In this document: positions 12,333 to 23,670 of the stretch, piece by piece
Layout of the letters: each line of letters opens with the position of its first letter
Position numbering within the stretch: position 1 is the first letter of the stretch
From: Trichoplax adhaerens
Lineage: Eukaryota > Placozoa > Uniplacotomia > Trichoplacea > Trichoplacidae
Assembly: GCF_000150275.1 (NCBI RefSeq)
Contig: NW_002060948.1
Span: 445,066-509,065, forward strand
Length of the DNA: 64,000 nt
Direction: 5' to 3'
Notes under the pieces: generated by a model
The model's database searches: none
Told to the model about the DNA's origin: nothing
Seen by the model: the letters and a program-made list of their open reading frames with translations, nothing else
Made by a program: the position numbers and the translations under genes

Positions 12333-15300
12333 ATGAGAGCACCAAATTATGTTGTGGTAAATTACGTATTTCGTGATACCGAACATTCCATATCACTTGA
12401 AATCGATGACAATTTATTAGTCATTGAAATTGAAGAAAAAGCCACACTAGATCAATGGCATGGAGAATTCGATGTCGAATGTAAGTTTTAAACATAACAT
12501 TTTTACAATATTAACTACTGTAGCTACGTTAACACATGGAAGAATATCATAATTATCCAGATCATGCTGTATACGCAATAAGGCAATAAATTTTATTCTA
12601 TTCTATAGAGTAAAGATAACTTACCAGTTTGCATTTCTTACTTAAATCTGAACTTTATTCATACCCCTAATCGTTTAATATGTCACTCATAGATGTTGAA
12701 GAGCTTACCCGTAAAACTGGAAATTTTAAACAGTTTCCTATTTTTGTAAATATGTTAAAAAGTGCCCTACTAAAGGTAAATACTTTATATTTAATGGAGT
12801 GGAAACAATATAATAAATCCTACATTTCTTAAGGAGTAATCAAAGCAATGCCAGAGATGATTAATAGACTAGATAAACACAAAATTTTTCGACGTTGTTT
12901 TATGCCATTTAATTGACAGAAGCAATCTACCATTTTATTTAAAAAATAGTAAAAATAAGTCGTAGCATAGACAACACCGTTATGATGATTAGCTGTTAAA
13001 TTTTATAAATGTACTACAAAATTATAGTAATTGCTCAACAATGTTAGATTACAAAGTTATAGAATTTAATCTAATCGTAACATAAATTAAATACGGTACT
13101 TTTCTGGATTGATTCGTTAAATTTAGTTTATTTTCAGATATACTAGTAGCTATTAAGTTATCATTGCATATACTCATTCAGCATCCACGGTGTTCTTATA
13201 TTATCTCATTAGAAATAATCTGATAATATATAATATATTGCGATATTGTCTTATTGAAATGCCATTCTTACGTTTACTTATTTTTACAGTCGTCTGATTC
13301 CGTTTCTTTGGATTTACTAACTTATACCGATTTGGAACTGCTACGCAATCGTAAACTTGGTATAAACACCGCAAATACATCTCACCCTCCTTCAACCAGT
13401 TTAGCTAATAAAAGATATATTATCTTAACATATACAGTCGAATTTGATAGGTACAGAACTATAAACGATCAATTTTTAGCTTTAGATGTATATTTTAGAA
13501 TATAAAATAAAGAAAATTGCGATTTCGTTACTTATAACTTCTATGAATAAATCTTCAAGAGTAAATAGACAAAAATGATACAATTACAATACTTTCATAC
13601 TACTATCTTAAAATTATTAATAAACAACAGCTTTATACATCTAATAAGTAAATTAAAATATGATGCCAAGGTAACACCCTGTGTTTGCTCTTAAATTAGA
13701 ATTCATTATCCATTGCCCCTACGTTATCAAGGTAAACCCGATCCTGCATTACTGCAAGAAACAATTAGAAATTTAAGAGAAGAAAATAGACAATTACAAG
13801 CTAAGGTATAATATTTTAGTCATTTAAAATATACCAATAAGTGCACACATTTTAACGATATCTGAAGCAAATTTGTTTTCGTCATCGTTACAAAGACAAA
13901 TCGCTCTAGCTCTTATAGAAATAGCGACGTAATCAAGATGCAAAAACAGTAAGTTCTCACCGTTATCAAATACGAATATACTCGTATAATATACATAAGC
14001 TACATCTTATCATATTAATTCTCGATTAATCCTTACATAGAAATTAATATTAACATTATCAGGATAGATAAATTAAAACAAGAGAAAGAGGAAATCGAAG
14101 AAGCTTTCATTGAATACAGGCGAGAAATAGAGAGTACTTCGAAGGCTGATATTACGAAAGAAATCAAGGTACTTAAAAAAATAATTAAAAATCTTGAACA
14201 AGAATTACTGAAGGAAAAATCAAGGCATCACCATGTTTCTAATAAAAGGAGCAAAGAGTATCGTAGCTTAATGGAAGAGGTAATCAAGAATGAATTAGAA
14301 GACATTACTTCGCTAATTTTAAATTGTCATTTATGTTAACATGTATCTAATTTTATTTCAGATAGAAGCACTGCGATCAAGTGAGCGAAATCTGCGAGTT
14401 CGATGTAAAAGTCTGAGTAATGAATTGGCATTGCTAAAAAATGAGTATGTAAAAATTATTTTTGCTAATATTTTGATTAGCAATTTTTAAAAGTGAACGT
14501 TTTATTCTATACTTTAAGCAGACGACGATCGATACCGTCTAAATCTCGCTCACGTACCCACTCTCGCGACAATTCCGTACCTAGAAATACATCTAGATCA
14601 AGAGCTTCTGTATCCGTAGAAAGGCATACCCCTAAGATATCGAATGTATCTCGAAGAAAAAATTGGTCTCCCTCTCCATCAGGTAAACCACAATCTATCA
14701 CTAAGTTGCTAACGTCATTTTGTGAGATGGTAACACAAATTTGAGCTATTTGTTAACATCTTTAACTCTATTGTTATCTATCCATAGGAGCTAGATACCC
14801 AAGATTTGATCCGACTGCGTATCCCTTTTAGCCGTTACGATAGTTATCAACATGATATTTATGCTAGCTTATGGTCCTGTGTAGCTATTTCCAAGTGTGC
14901 ACGCGGATAAAATGCTAATTTATGACTTTAATTAAGCATAAAGTATGGTACCAGTTTGGAAAATTATACCTTAACCACTAAATTAGATATGTAAAAGATA
15001 AAGTACAGAAACAGCGCGACAGGGTGGATAGAAAGTACGCACAACTCTACTTTAACAATATCCGATTTTAGGTTAATAACAGCAAAATATGTTTCTTTAC
15101 TTGATCAGTAGTCGAAGAGTAAGCCAAAAACAAGGAGAATATCGGCCGCCGAGATCTAGGTCAAATTCATATGAGCGACCACATCGTTCATCATCATGTA
15201 AGTTTTAGCTTTCTAGTTATACTCTATTCGTAATTAACATAGGTAACAAATCAAACTAGATTAAGATAACATTAAACATAATAAGTACATACATGATTAG

Positions 15301-16248
15301 TATCTCCATAGTTATAAATAGTAAGTAGATTTTCGGTTAAGTCAATTCATCGATGTTTTCAAAATTCTAGTACCACGACAACAATCTGGTGTTAGATCGA
15401 GAAATTCTTCAGGTAAATTTATTTCGGTATTCGTCAAGTAGCATTGCCGATCTTCACTTACTCTAGACGATAATTTTATCCTTTGCTTAGTGGCTAGTAG
15501 TAGTAGCCGAGCATCTCGAGGATCCGTAGGAACGAATTCTGATCATTCTTTTCGTGGCTTGCGTAATAAATCAGTTGAAAGGTATACTAAGTATATAATT
15601 ATAGACCTAATTATTATAAACTTGCTGCTAATGGTACTATATAATATAGATGCAGTAATTAATTTATCGTCATCAAAATCAAAAATATTAATCTAGTAAT
15701 GTATATAAATCTTTTATAATATCTAAACTAAGACATAAAAACCGATCAAGCACACCCCAAAGAAGCAAAGCTGACTATTCAAGGAAAGTAAATAAGAAAA
15801 ATAAAGATTCCATGTCTAGAAGAGGTTAGATTGCGATTTTAAATACAATATAATATAGGATGCTAATCTATCATTTTACATTTTACTAATTACTTGTTAC
15901 TACAATCAAATTTTATACTCTTTATCGTCAAGATATTCTTATGATATAGCCAAGAATACAGTATTAAAATTTTTAGCTTACTCTTTAAAATGTAATTAAT
16001 TCTTAGAGAATTTTTCGTTATATTATACTATCAAATGATGTTATGCCGCACCATTTTTTACAACTTATTCTTTACTTGATGAAAATTATACATATTTCGT
16101 AGTGACGCTCAAATTACGATTTCAATTATTGTCTCTAGTTACGGAAAGCAACAACATCGAAAAGTCTGCCAATATGTCAGATATAGATGCACGATTAGCT
16201 GCTCTTCAGAGCTTTTTATACACGCGCCAGTCGAATTCATCAAGATGA
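12333..16248 (+). CDS. CCDC61: Centrosomal coiled-coil protein CCDC61 (VFL3 family)
   Basis: Basal-body and centriole protein that forms SAS-6-like filaments and helps orient cilia. Fourteen exons: 12333-12480, 12693-12775, 13290-13450, 13700-13805, 13896-13948, 14063-14279, 14362-14444, 14522-14682, 14788-14818, 15109-15197, 15371-15412, 15491-15581, 15733-15824 and 16139-16248; 488 aa. The N-terminal SAS6-like head shows VVVNYVFRDTEHSISLEI, LTRKTGNFKQF, LDLLTYTDLELLRNRK and TVEFDRIHYPLPLRYQGK. Exons 4-7 form the coiled coil (QLQAK..EKEEIEEAFIEYRRE). Exons 8-13 are a basic Ser/Arg-rich disordered region. The C-terminus MSDIDARLAALQSFL matches the conserved CCDC61 end. The RFDPTA box is present, but the KAKERKQRE stretch that follows it in vertebrates is absent or in an unfound exon. 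A poly(A) signal lies at 16328. Confidence 0.93.
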
Positions 16249-16327
16249 AAGGCGTTACAATTCAAACTTGGCTGAAACTTTGAAGCTTTGCAATTAATGC
16301 AAGATAACCTAAGTCACAATTATGCAA

Positions 16328-16333
16328 AATAAA
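16328..16333 (+). terminator. Poly(A) signal AATAAA of CCDC61
   Basis: AATAAA 80 bases after the CCDC61 stop codon, at the expected distance for a short 3' UTR. Confidence 0.5.
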
Positions 16334-16913
16334 CTATTATAGAATCTATATTATTCTTTCTTTTAAAGATTGTATAGTTAGCAAATCAATTAGTGTGATT
16401 ACGACTTTTGATAGAATACTAAGAAAGCTGTATTTAAACATGCTATAGCCATGAGCTAATGTTTTCTAATTTATTACGCTTTCTTATTCTTTTTTAAGAT
16501 CGTTATACTACAGGTATATCCGTGCTTCTTTGTAATCTGTATTATTGCATTTTTAGAATGAAGTGCTGACTAACACTACGTGTGTATGCAAGTTAAGAGC
16601 ACAAATATCTTGTAGCAACTTATTATACTATAAGATTCTTAATATACTAAAGAATCTTTACTTCGATACTACTTATAAGTTTTTACTGTGCCTTGCAATG
16701 GATTCTTTACTGCGAAATATAATAGATTTTTTAAATACAAGTATTTTCTTACAAGATCTGTATAGGTAATTAACAATTACAGGCTAAGTTAGTTCGCCTT
16801 ATTTATCGAGTGAAATTGTTTGGATTCTCAAATTTGTGAAAGATTTCACAAGAATCTAGCGAATCGTTGAATAAAATCGTACTTTTGTCAGAAAACTGTT
16901 TTGGAATGTCATA

Positions 16914-17850
16914 TGAAAGATGGACGTCGAATTAGAACGAGAATACAGACTAATGAAAGGCGGACATTAATAATTATAAGGATAGGCCGTATTTAAAAAA
17001 TAATAGAACTCTCACAATTAGAATTTTTCAATATACGGTAATTAGGCTATAAAAACTTTTTATTAATTAAAAAGCATGCTTTTGAAATTCCAGCACTTTT
17101 ATCAACTAGGAAACACACAACTGTATCAGCAATTCAGCGTGCATCAGCTCGATATATCATTCGTAAACAAGCAGAGTCGAATAAAATATTCTTTCTGAAA
17201 TCATAATATCAAAATTATTTTCTCTACCGCTGTACTGGATTATAAGCAGAAATAGTTTTTATTTCGTTGTCTGCTATCCACGAATCTCATCAGAGTTTCA
17301 AGCATATTCGATAGGTTGCCAACAGGCAAAATCAAATTTTGATAGCAACTGTCTATATACTTATAATAATAAAATATTACATATGGAAATATAACGAGGG
17401 AAACAAAATCAATATACCGTGTTAGAGAGATAATGTTACATTCTTATATCTATTGCAAATATTTTAACATGTTATACTATATTGTAGCGAGAAATAATCG
17501 CGATTCTACAGTATAAACTGAAATAAATCTTGAAAATACGTAACAGTGGATAGTCATAGTAGCCGCTCGATGTATACAACGCAATCTAGCTAGCTGAAAA
17601 ATGAGGACAGTTATAAATGTCAAGGTAATGACCAAATATACGATTTAAGAAGACATTGTGAGTATGTAAAGATTTACAAGTAAATTTTTAATTGTAATAA
17701 TAAAGATCTTGAAAACATCTGAGAGTTTCAAATTCTTAAATCTTATACTTGAAAATAAGATGTTATATATGAGAACGATGTGATCAAAATTGTTTCTGCT
17801 AAGCGAATTAAACTACCGCTTGCAAGGAAGATTTAAAATGGATTTTAACT
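16914..17850. repeat. Diverged segmental duplication, copy A
   Basis: Aligns collinearly with 19755-20660 in the same orientation. Shared blocks include TTAGAACGAGAATA near the left end, AGAGTCGAATAAA, TTTTTATTTCGTT, AACAAAATCAAT, TTATATCTATTGCA and CTAGCTAGCTGA/GGCTAGCTGA near the right end. I see no coding frame or terminal inverted repeat, so its origin is unclear. Confidence 0.6.
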
Positions 17851-18713
17851 CTACCGTAATGCTGCGAAGTAAAGCAAAGCGATACCGTAGTGTTGCACCT
17901 GTCTCTTATAAAACCTACAGATTCCACACACATACGCAGTTCAGTAATACATTGTGCGTAAATGATGCAATGCGATACTGCAAATGCATTTATTTTATTT
18001 AATGTATAGTGTTGTGTACTTAGATTCTGTTCGTGAAACATCAACCTGCTGTTTTAAAGCTCTATCATACTAGTCATTAATAGAAATCTATAACGTTACG
18101 AGATGTACAGTGGTTATTTTTGGTTTACGGCTCTAGTTAATTCAGTAGATAATTTTATAGCTCTTATTCAAATAATCAACGGTAACTACAAAGCTAGGCG
18201 TCGTCATATATTTGATTACCTGCTCAAGATAAACAATTTTGATTATTTTATCATAGACAAATACGCATACATAATCATATAGAAAAATTTTAAGTGACAT
18301 TCAACTCCATCTGATGTATGCTAAAATTACTTCAATTGCTGAGAAGCCAGGTCTTAGCTCCATCAGCTGCGCCTACCTGGGCGAATTCCTTCTCTTATTT
18401 AATAGTATCAATGCATAAACGTCATATTTAGATATCAATAAACTAAATGTTCAAGATTCAAATCAACGTACTAGATAATTCAACTTCATACGCCTTAAAT
18501 CACTCTTGTACGATTCTATTTTACTAGATGACTGATAAAGCAGTATGAATTCAACGTCGCTGTAGAAGATATAACTGAAAAATATAGCACGAATGTTACA
18601 GGCCATATCGCTATTGATATTCTCTTGCTATTACAGTCATAAGGAACTTAAGCCGTTACAAAAATCAAACCAAATTTATCGTGCATCAGTACAGGAATGT
18701 GAACCCACCGTAC

Positions 18714-18831
18714 CTGTTGCAGTTACCTTTTCAACCAATGATTGAGTACCATTCAAATTTAAAATTGCAAATTTGTATTCATAGCACACCAATTTTTCTT
18801 GCGTATCCAAGGCTTTTGGAGATGTTATATT
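18714..18831 (-). pseudogene. Cofilin-like exon, broken copy
   Basis: The minus strand encodes TSPKALDTQEKLVCYEYKFA followed by ILNLNGTQSLVEKVTATG, which aligns with the second exon of the cofilin gene at 2972-2719. It starts after an AG acceptor in the same phase. The copy diverges and stops matching before the acidic loop and the actin-binding helix; the C-terminal exon was not found. The adjoining intron (18840-19080) also resembles the cofilin intron (2975-3190). Most likely an old partial duplication of the cofilin locus. A fast-evolving ADF-like gene is possible but would need missing exons. Confidence 0.6.
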
Positions 18832-19754
18832 CTACAATTTATGTACGTATATAACATCAATTACAGTTAACATCGTCTACTATCCTCTATTTTACAAATA
18901 ATACGGCGACCATAAAGTAAGCGTATATACCGTATACTATGCACAAATGTTCATATACCATAATTGACTGCAGTCATGCGAATGCCTATTTTTTTGTAGG
19001 TTTAATGCTGAACACCGCTTGTAAATTTAGTAGTAATATAACAGCAATCTAGATTTCAGTTAAAATGGAAAGATTGATGTATATCTAATAACTATAATCA
19101 CGACCATAAATTATACATGGCGGGAAAAGTATAATCAAACTGTAATGAATGACTAATTTAGCGCAATTGCTTACTCTTTCATGCAATCGCATTAATAAAC
19201 AGGTATAACTTGCAAGCACATATAAATAATGCAATTGTAGTCCTGTGCTAATAATGGTTTGCGTTTCTATCAAGTGCATCAAAACGATCACTATTTCGCA
19301 ACTCTTTATACTTAGAACATGACCGTTGTTATTAACCAATGCAATACTGTATATAGAAAGCAATTTTTGTAAATATTAATAAAATAAAAGGATAGCGTAC
19401 GATAACACTAGTTGCAACAGGTCTCTCTAATTGGTAGTGCATTCATAATCTACAGTAGCAAAAACTTTTACAGCATTAGCCGAGACTAGATTAATTTCAT
19501 TTGTACTTTACAATAGAATGAGAAAATAAGAAGAAACGTATTTACGCTATAGCATCATCGTATTTATGCTAATAATTCATATATTATGGTATATGAAATA
19601 ATGCACGTCAAACTGGAATGAGAAATGCAGACTGAAAGGAAGGCGCGTATAAATAGTGGTATATCCGATTTGAAGGAATATATTTATCAATAATACAGCC
19701 TCTTTGCATTATTGTACTTATGCTAACCATTTATGTCTACAGTACATAGTACAC

Positions 19755-20660
19755 GAAAAATGCACGCCAAAGTAGAACGAGAATATAAACTAAAAGAAAG
19801 GCAAATATTAATAATGACTGGCCACATTTTATAAACTCTTCTGTATTAAAAGTTTTTAAACTATCTTTACTCTACGAAAACTCTTTAGTTATTAAAAATG
19901 TCTGTTATTAAAATTTTCATCACTTTCATGGAGCATAGAACGCATAACTGCATTAGCATGTATCTATTTGATATACGCGTATTACTGGTAAAGAAATAGA
20001 GTCGAATAAATTACTTTCACTGGGATCTTATAATACTAGAATTGTTTTTCTCTATTACTTATTGGATTTTAAGAGCAATAATTTTTATTTCGTTATTAAA
20101 TATTCATCGTAGTAGTGAATCTTATTAGAACTTTAAAACATTCGATAGATCACTACGTATAACAGGCGATATCAAATACTATCTATGCGCTCGTAAGGAT
20201 AAAGTACGTATTATGCACTAAAAAATAAAATGAGGAAAAACAAAATCAATCTATTAGATGATGCTGCACTTATATCTATTGCAGATACTCTAACATGCAT
20301 GTATTGTAGCAAGACATAATTGCGATTCTACTGAAGGAATCGAACCAAATTATAGGTATGTGAAGCTGTGTGTATATACGCGTATACTATAGCCTGGCTA
20401 GCTGACAAATGAGAGAAGTTACGAGAACTAAGGTAATGGCCAAAATACATAATTTAAGAAAAGTGATATGAGAATATATAAATTACAAATGAATTTTTAA
20501 ATCATAATTGTAAAGATCCTGAAAATATGCGAGATTTATATACGTAAGTCTTAAATCTTACATATAAAAATAAATAAATAAAATGTTGTATATAAGACCA
20601 GTGTGATCCCCCAAAATTACTAGGTGAACTAATCTACGCCAGTGAAATGCAAGATGGATT
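19755..20660. repeat. Diverged segmental duplication, copy B
   Basis: Partner of 16914-17850, offset by about 2.8 kb. A further partial copy of the left end occurs at 19598-19660 (GCACGTCAAACTGGAATGAG versus GCACGCCAAAGTAGAACGAG). The broken cofilin exon lies between the two main copies. Confidence 0.6.
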
Positions 20661-20801
20661 AAGCTGTACAGTAATTACTTTGTCAGTTAATTTCCAATCC
20701 GGTTGTGACTAGATACATCATAAAATGGTTGATCTATTTAAAATAGCTAGCATCAAACATCAGCTTATGAAGATAATTATGGCTACGTAAGAAAATCTTA
20801 C

Positions 20802-20892
20802 CCTGAAATGCATCATTTTTCATCCCTTTTTGCATCTTATCCGCTGCTATCATCCTATGAGTTTCGACCGATTCAATCTTTACCCATACAGC
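20802..20892 (-). other. Orphan exon-like segment
   Basis: A 91-base open segment on the minus strand between an AG acceptor and a GTAAG donor. It encodes AVWVKIESVETHRMIAAD followed by KMQKGMKNDAFQ. The helical, charged composition differs from the surrounding AT noise. Possible upstream exons sit at 21745-21625 (VDHLLPYIWKGLFHFSHNLA) and about 21886-21840 (IKIDPKNWQIILT). I do not recognise a family. It may be an exon of an unfound gene, a remnant, or chance. Confidence 0.25.
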
Positions 20893-22170
20893 CTACACAT
20901 TTACTGTGGAGTACAGTATACGGGAATGTTCTAAACTGAGAATGAAAGAGAAGGGCGAGAAGTTTTGGTGAAAGCTAGCGATTCTCGATCAAGTAGGCCG
21001 CAACCCAAAATGCAATAAGAAAAAAATTCATGATATTCGACACTTTATCTCACTTTTGTTATTCTCCCTAATGTAGTACTATCTTTTGCGTACTACTATC
21101 TATTGCTAGCTATCTACGTGGGCAAATATCGTACTGCATCCTTCTCGATTATGTCGTCGGTAGCAATGCTTTGTGGTGCTATTTTAAATAAATTCAATTT
21201 TACCGTCAAATGCTATTACGCGTACAAATTTTGCCTTTGAGACACTTTACTTTTTTGCGCTCTCCCTTCAATCTGTTATGTGCCGTACTAGAGGAATGCA
21301 GTTTTAATTTATTGTTTAAAGGATATATAGAAACATAGTTGGCTATATCGTCTCAACGAATGATGTAAGAGAACATCTTTGAAAGCGAAAAATTAGATAA
21401 CTGTAAATATCATTTTATCATGGTTTATGGTTTAGTTACGTTTTTGGTATTTTGCTTCTTTAGGCATCCACACGTAGAAATTATCCATGTTCAAAATAGC
21501 CATGGACAGATTGTATTTCTTTAAATTTTAGCATGGATATGAAAAAGATAGCGTAGCGTACAATGGTATAGTATACAGCAACACGTATACAATGTATATA
21601 TAATATATACTACACATGTTTTGTATATATATATATATACGTTGTATGCACTTAATCCCTTAATAGATCTGTACCTTGGCGTCGCGTCGTCAGCCAAATT
21701 ATGCGAAAAGTGGAATAATCCCTTCCAAATATACGGTAACAAATGATCTACCCTACCAATTGAATCCTAATCTCCCTTTCATGTTGCTACTATGTCCTGT
21801 AGAGATAAAGTGTATTGGTGATTATGCGGCGCTTACAGTTAGAATGATTTGCCAATTTTTTGGATCAATCTTGATCTTGGCAAAATGGTGAAGAGAACAC
21901 TAGCGTTGATTGATTGTCCGATATAATAGCAGACAACGATGGTCTGTACTTCAGCAGCCGTAGCAGAGTGCGGATCACCTTAGTGCTGTATTATGCCAGG
22001 ATCATTTTTGATCTGCATCGAGTATTGTATATACAGTAGAGTAAAAGCATTTCTCATTGCAGCGACATCTTCTAGCAAGAAGCGCATCCATCCTTGGCTT
22101 TTGCTAGCATGTGAATTTGGACATCAACACGATCAGGCTTGTCATTTGGGCTGTTCAATGGTTCAAGGCA

Positions 22171-22492
22171 GGGCGGAGCCAATGGAATCAGTTCACTGGT
22201 GAATCAACAAGTACAAATGCACCGCTGCAACAGTAAATCAAGATTCTCATCGACTTGAAAATAGCGAAATAAGGAGATGCTGTAAAATGGCAAGGCCACG
22301 CTATTTCAGCCTTATTTTGCTACTTGTTCAGGGCGGGCGGAGCCAATGGAATCAGTTCACTGGTGAATCAACAGGTACAAATGCACCGCTGACAACAGTA
22401 AATCAAGATTCTCATCGACTTGAAAATAGCGAAATAAGGAGATGCTGTAAATGGCAAGGCCACGCCATTTCAGCCTTATTTTGCTACTTGTT
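22171..22492. repeat. Two-copy direct repeat, about 164 bp
   Basis: Two near-identical copies (22171-22334 and 22335-22492), each starting near GGCGGAGCCAATGGAATCAG and ending near CAGCCTTATTTTGCTACTTG. The copies differ by a few substitutions and short indels. The open frames over them are not convincing genes. Confidence 0.85.
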
Positions 22493-22764
22493 CCATTTTT
22501 AGTCTCCTGTCTAAATCCACTCAACCTTGGGATTTCTGGCGTACAGTACAGTACGGTATTGTATTGCACCCACTTGGTACACAGTCAATACACACAGCGC
22601 TGTAGTGTACAGTATAATTGATAGTTTTACTTCTTCTTGGACTGTGCTCTACGTTAGTATCGTACTTGTATAGTGGTACTGTACCGTTGGATTTTTTTTC
22701 ACCTTTATTGTACCGTATTTGTACGTACTGGGTCGTGAGTAAGATCAAATAGATGAGATGATAG

Positions 22765-23670
22765 TAGGCGTATAAAGTTCAAACTCTTGCCAATACTGAA
22801 CACTTGCAATCGCTTGTCACCGCGCTACCGCCTCGGCTTAGCCCTGGATACAACAATAAAGCAAATCAAGATTAATTGCTTTAACAGGTACAGTATATTC
22901 AAGCCTTGAGGGCATAAGAAAGATGAAAATAGGAATTCATGGATTGATCAACGATGAGCTGGATTGTATCGATAGAAATGATAGGACGCGTATAAAGTTC
23001 AAACTCTTGCCAATACTGAACACTTGCAATCGCTTGTCACCGCGCTACCGCCTCGGCTTAGCCCTGGATACAACAAAGCAAATCAAGATTAATTGCTTTA
23101 ACAGGTACAGTATATTCAAGCCTTGAGGGCATAAGAAAGATGAAAATAGGAATTCATGGATTGATCAACCATGAGCTGGATTGTATCGATAGAAATGATA
23201 GGACGCGTATAAAGTTCAAGCTCTTGTCAATACTGAACACTTGCAATCAGCTGTCACCGCGCTACCGCCTCGCCTCGGCTTAGCCCTGGCTGGATACAAC
23301 AAAGCAAATCTACATTACTGCATTAGCATGTACTGTATATTCAAACCTTGAGGGCATAAGAAAGATGAAAATAGGAACTCATGGATTGATCAAGATGAAC
23401 GATGGGCTGGATTGTATCGATAGAAATGATAGGACGCGTATAAAGTTCAAGCTCTTGTCAATACTGGACATTTGCAATCAGCTGTCACCGCGCTACCGCC
23501 TCGTCTTAGCCCTGGCTGGATACAACAACAAAGCAAATCTACATTACTGCATTAGCATGTACTGAATATTCAAGCCTCGAGGGCATAAGAAAGATGAAAA
23601 TAGGAATTCATAGATTGATCAAGATAAAAGATGGGCTGGATTGTATCGGTAGAAATGATAGGATACCTTA
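22765..23670. repeat. Tandem repeat, four units of about 217-231 bp
   Basis: The units begin at the motif TATAAAGTTCAA at 22771, 22991, 23208 and 23439, and a fifth boundary at about 23660 is degenerate. Each holds CTGTCACCGCGCTACCGCCTCG or a close variant, an AATTCATGGATTGATCAA-like block and TTGTATCGATAGAAATGATA. The spacing (220, 217, 231) is clear from the sequence. Each unit carries a similar open frame starting MKIG(I/T)HGLI; I read this as a by-product of the repeat. Confidence 0.9.

Noticed and set aside
21676-21891. 71-residue plus-strand open frame as a gene
   Set aside because: No family match, no splice partners found, and the opposite strand gives exon-like frames over the same bases.
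22765-23670. CRISPR-like array
   Set aside because: The repeats are about 220 bp, contiguous, without unique spacers, in an intron-rich eukaryotic sequence.
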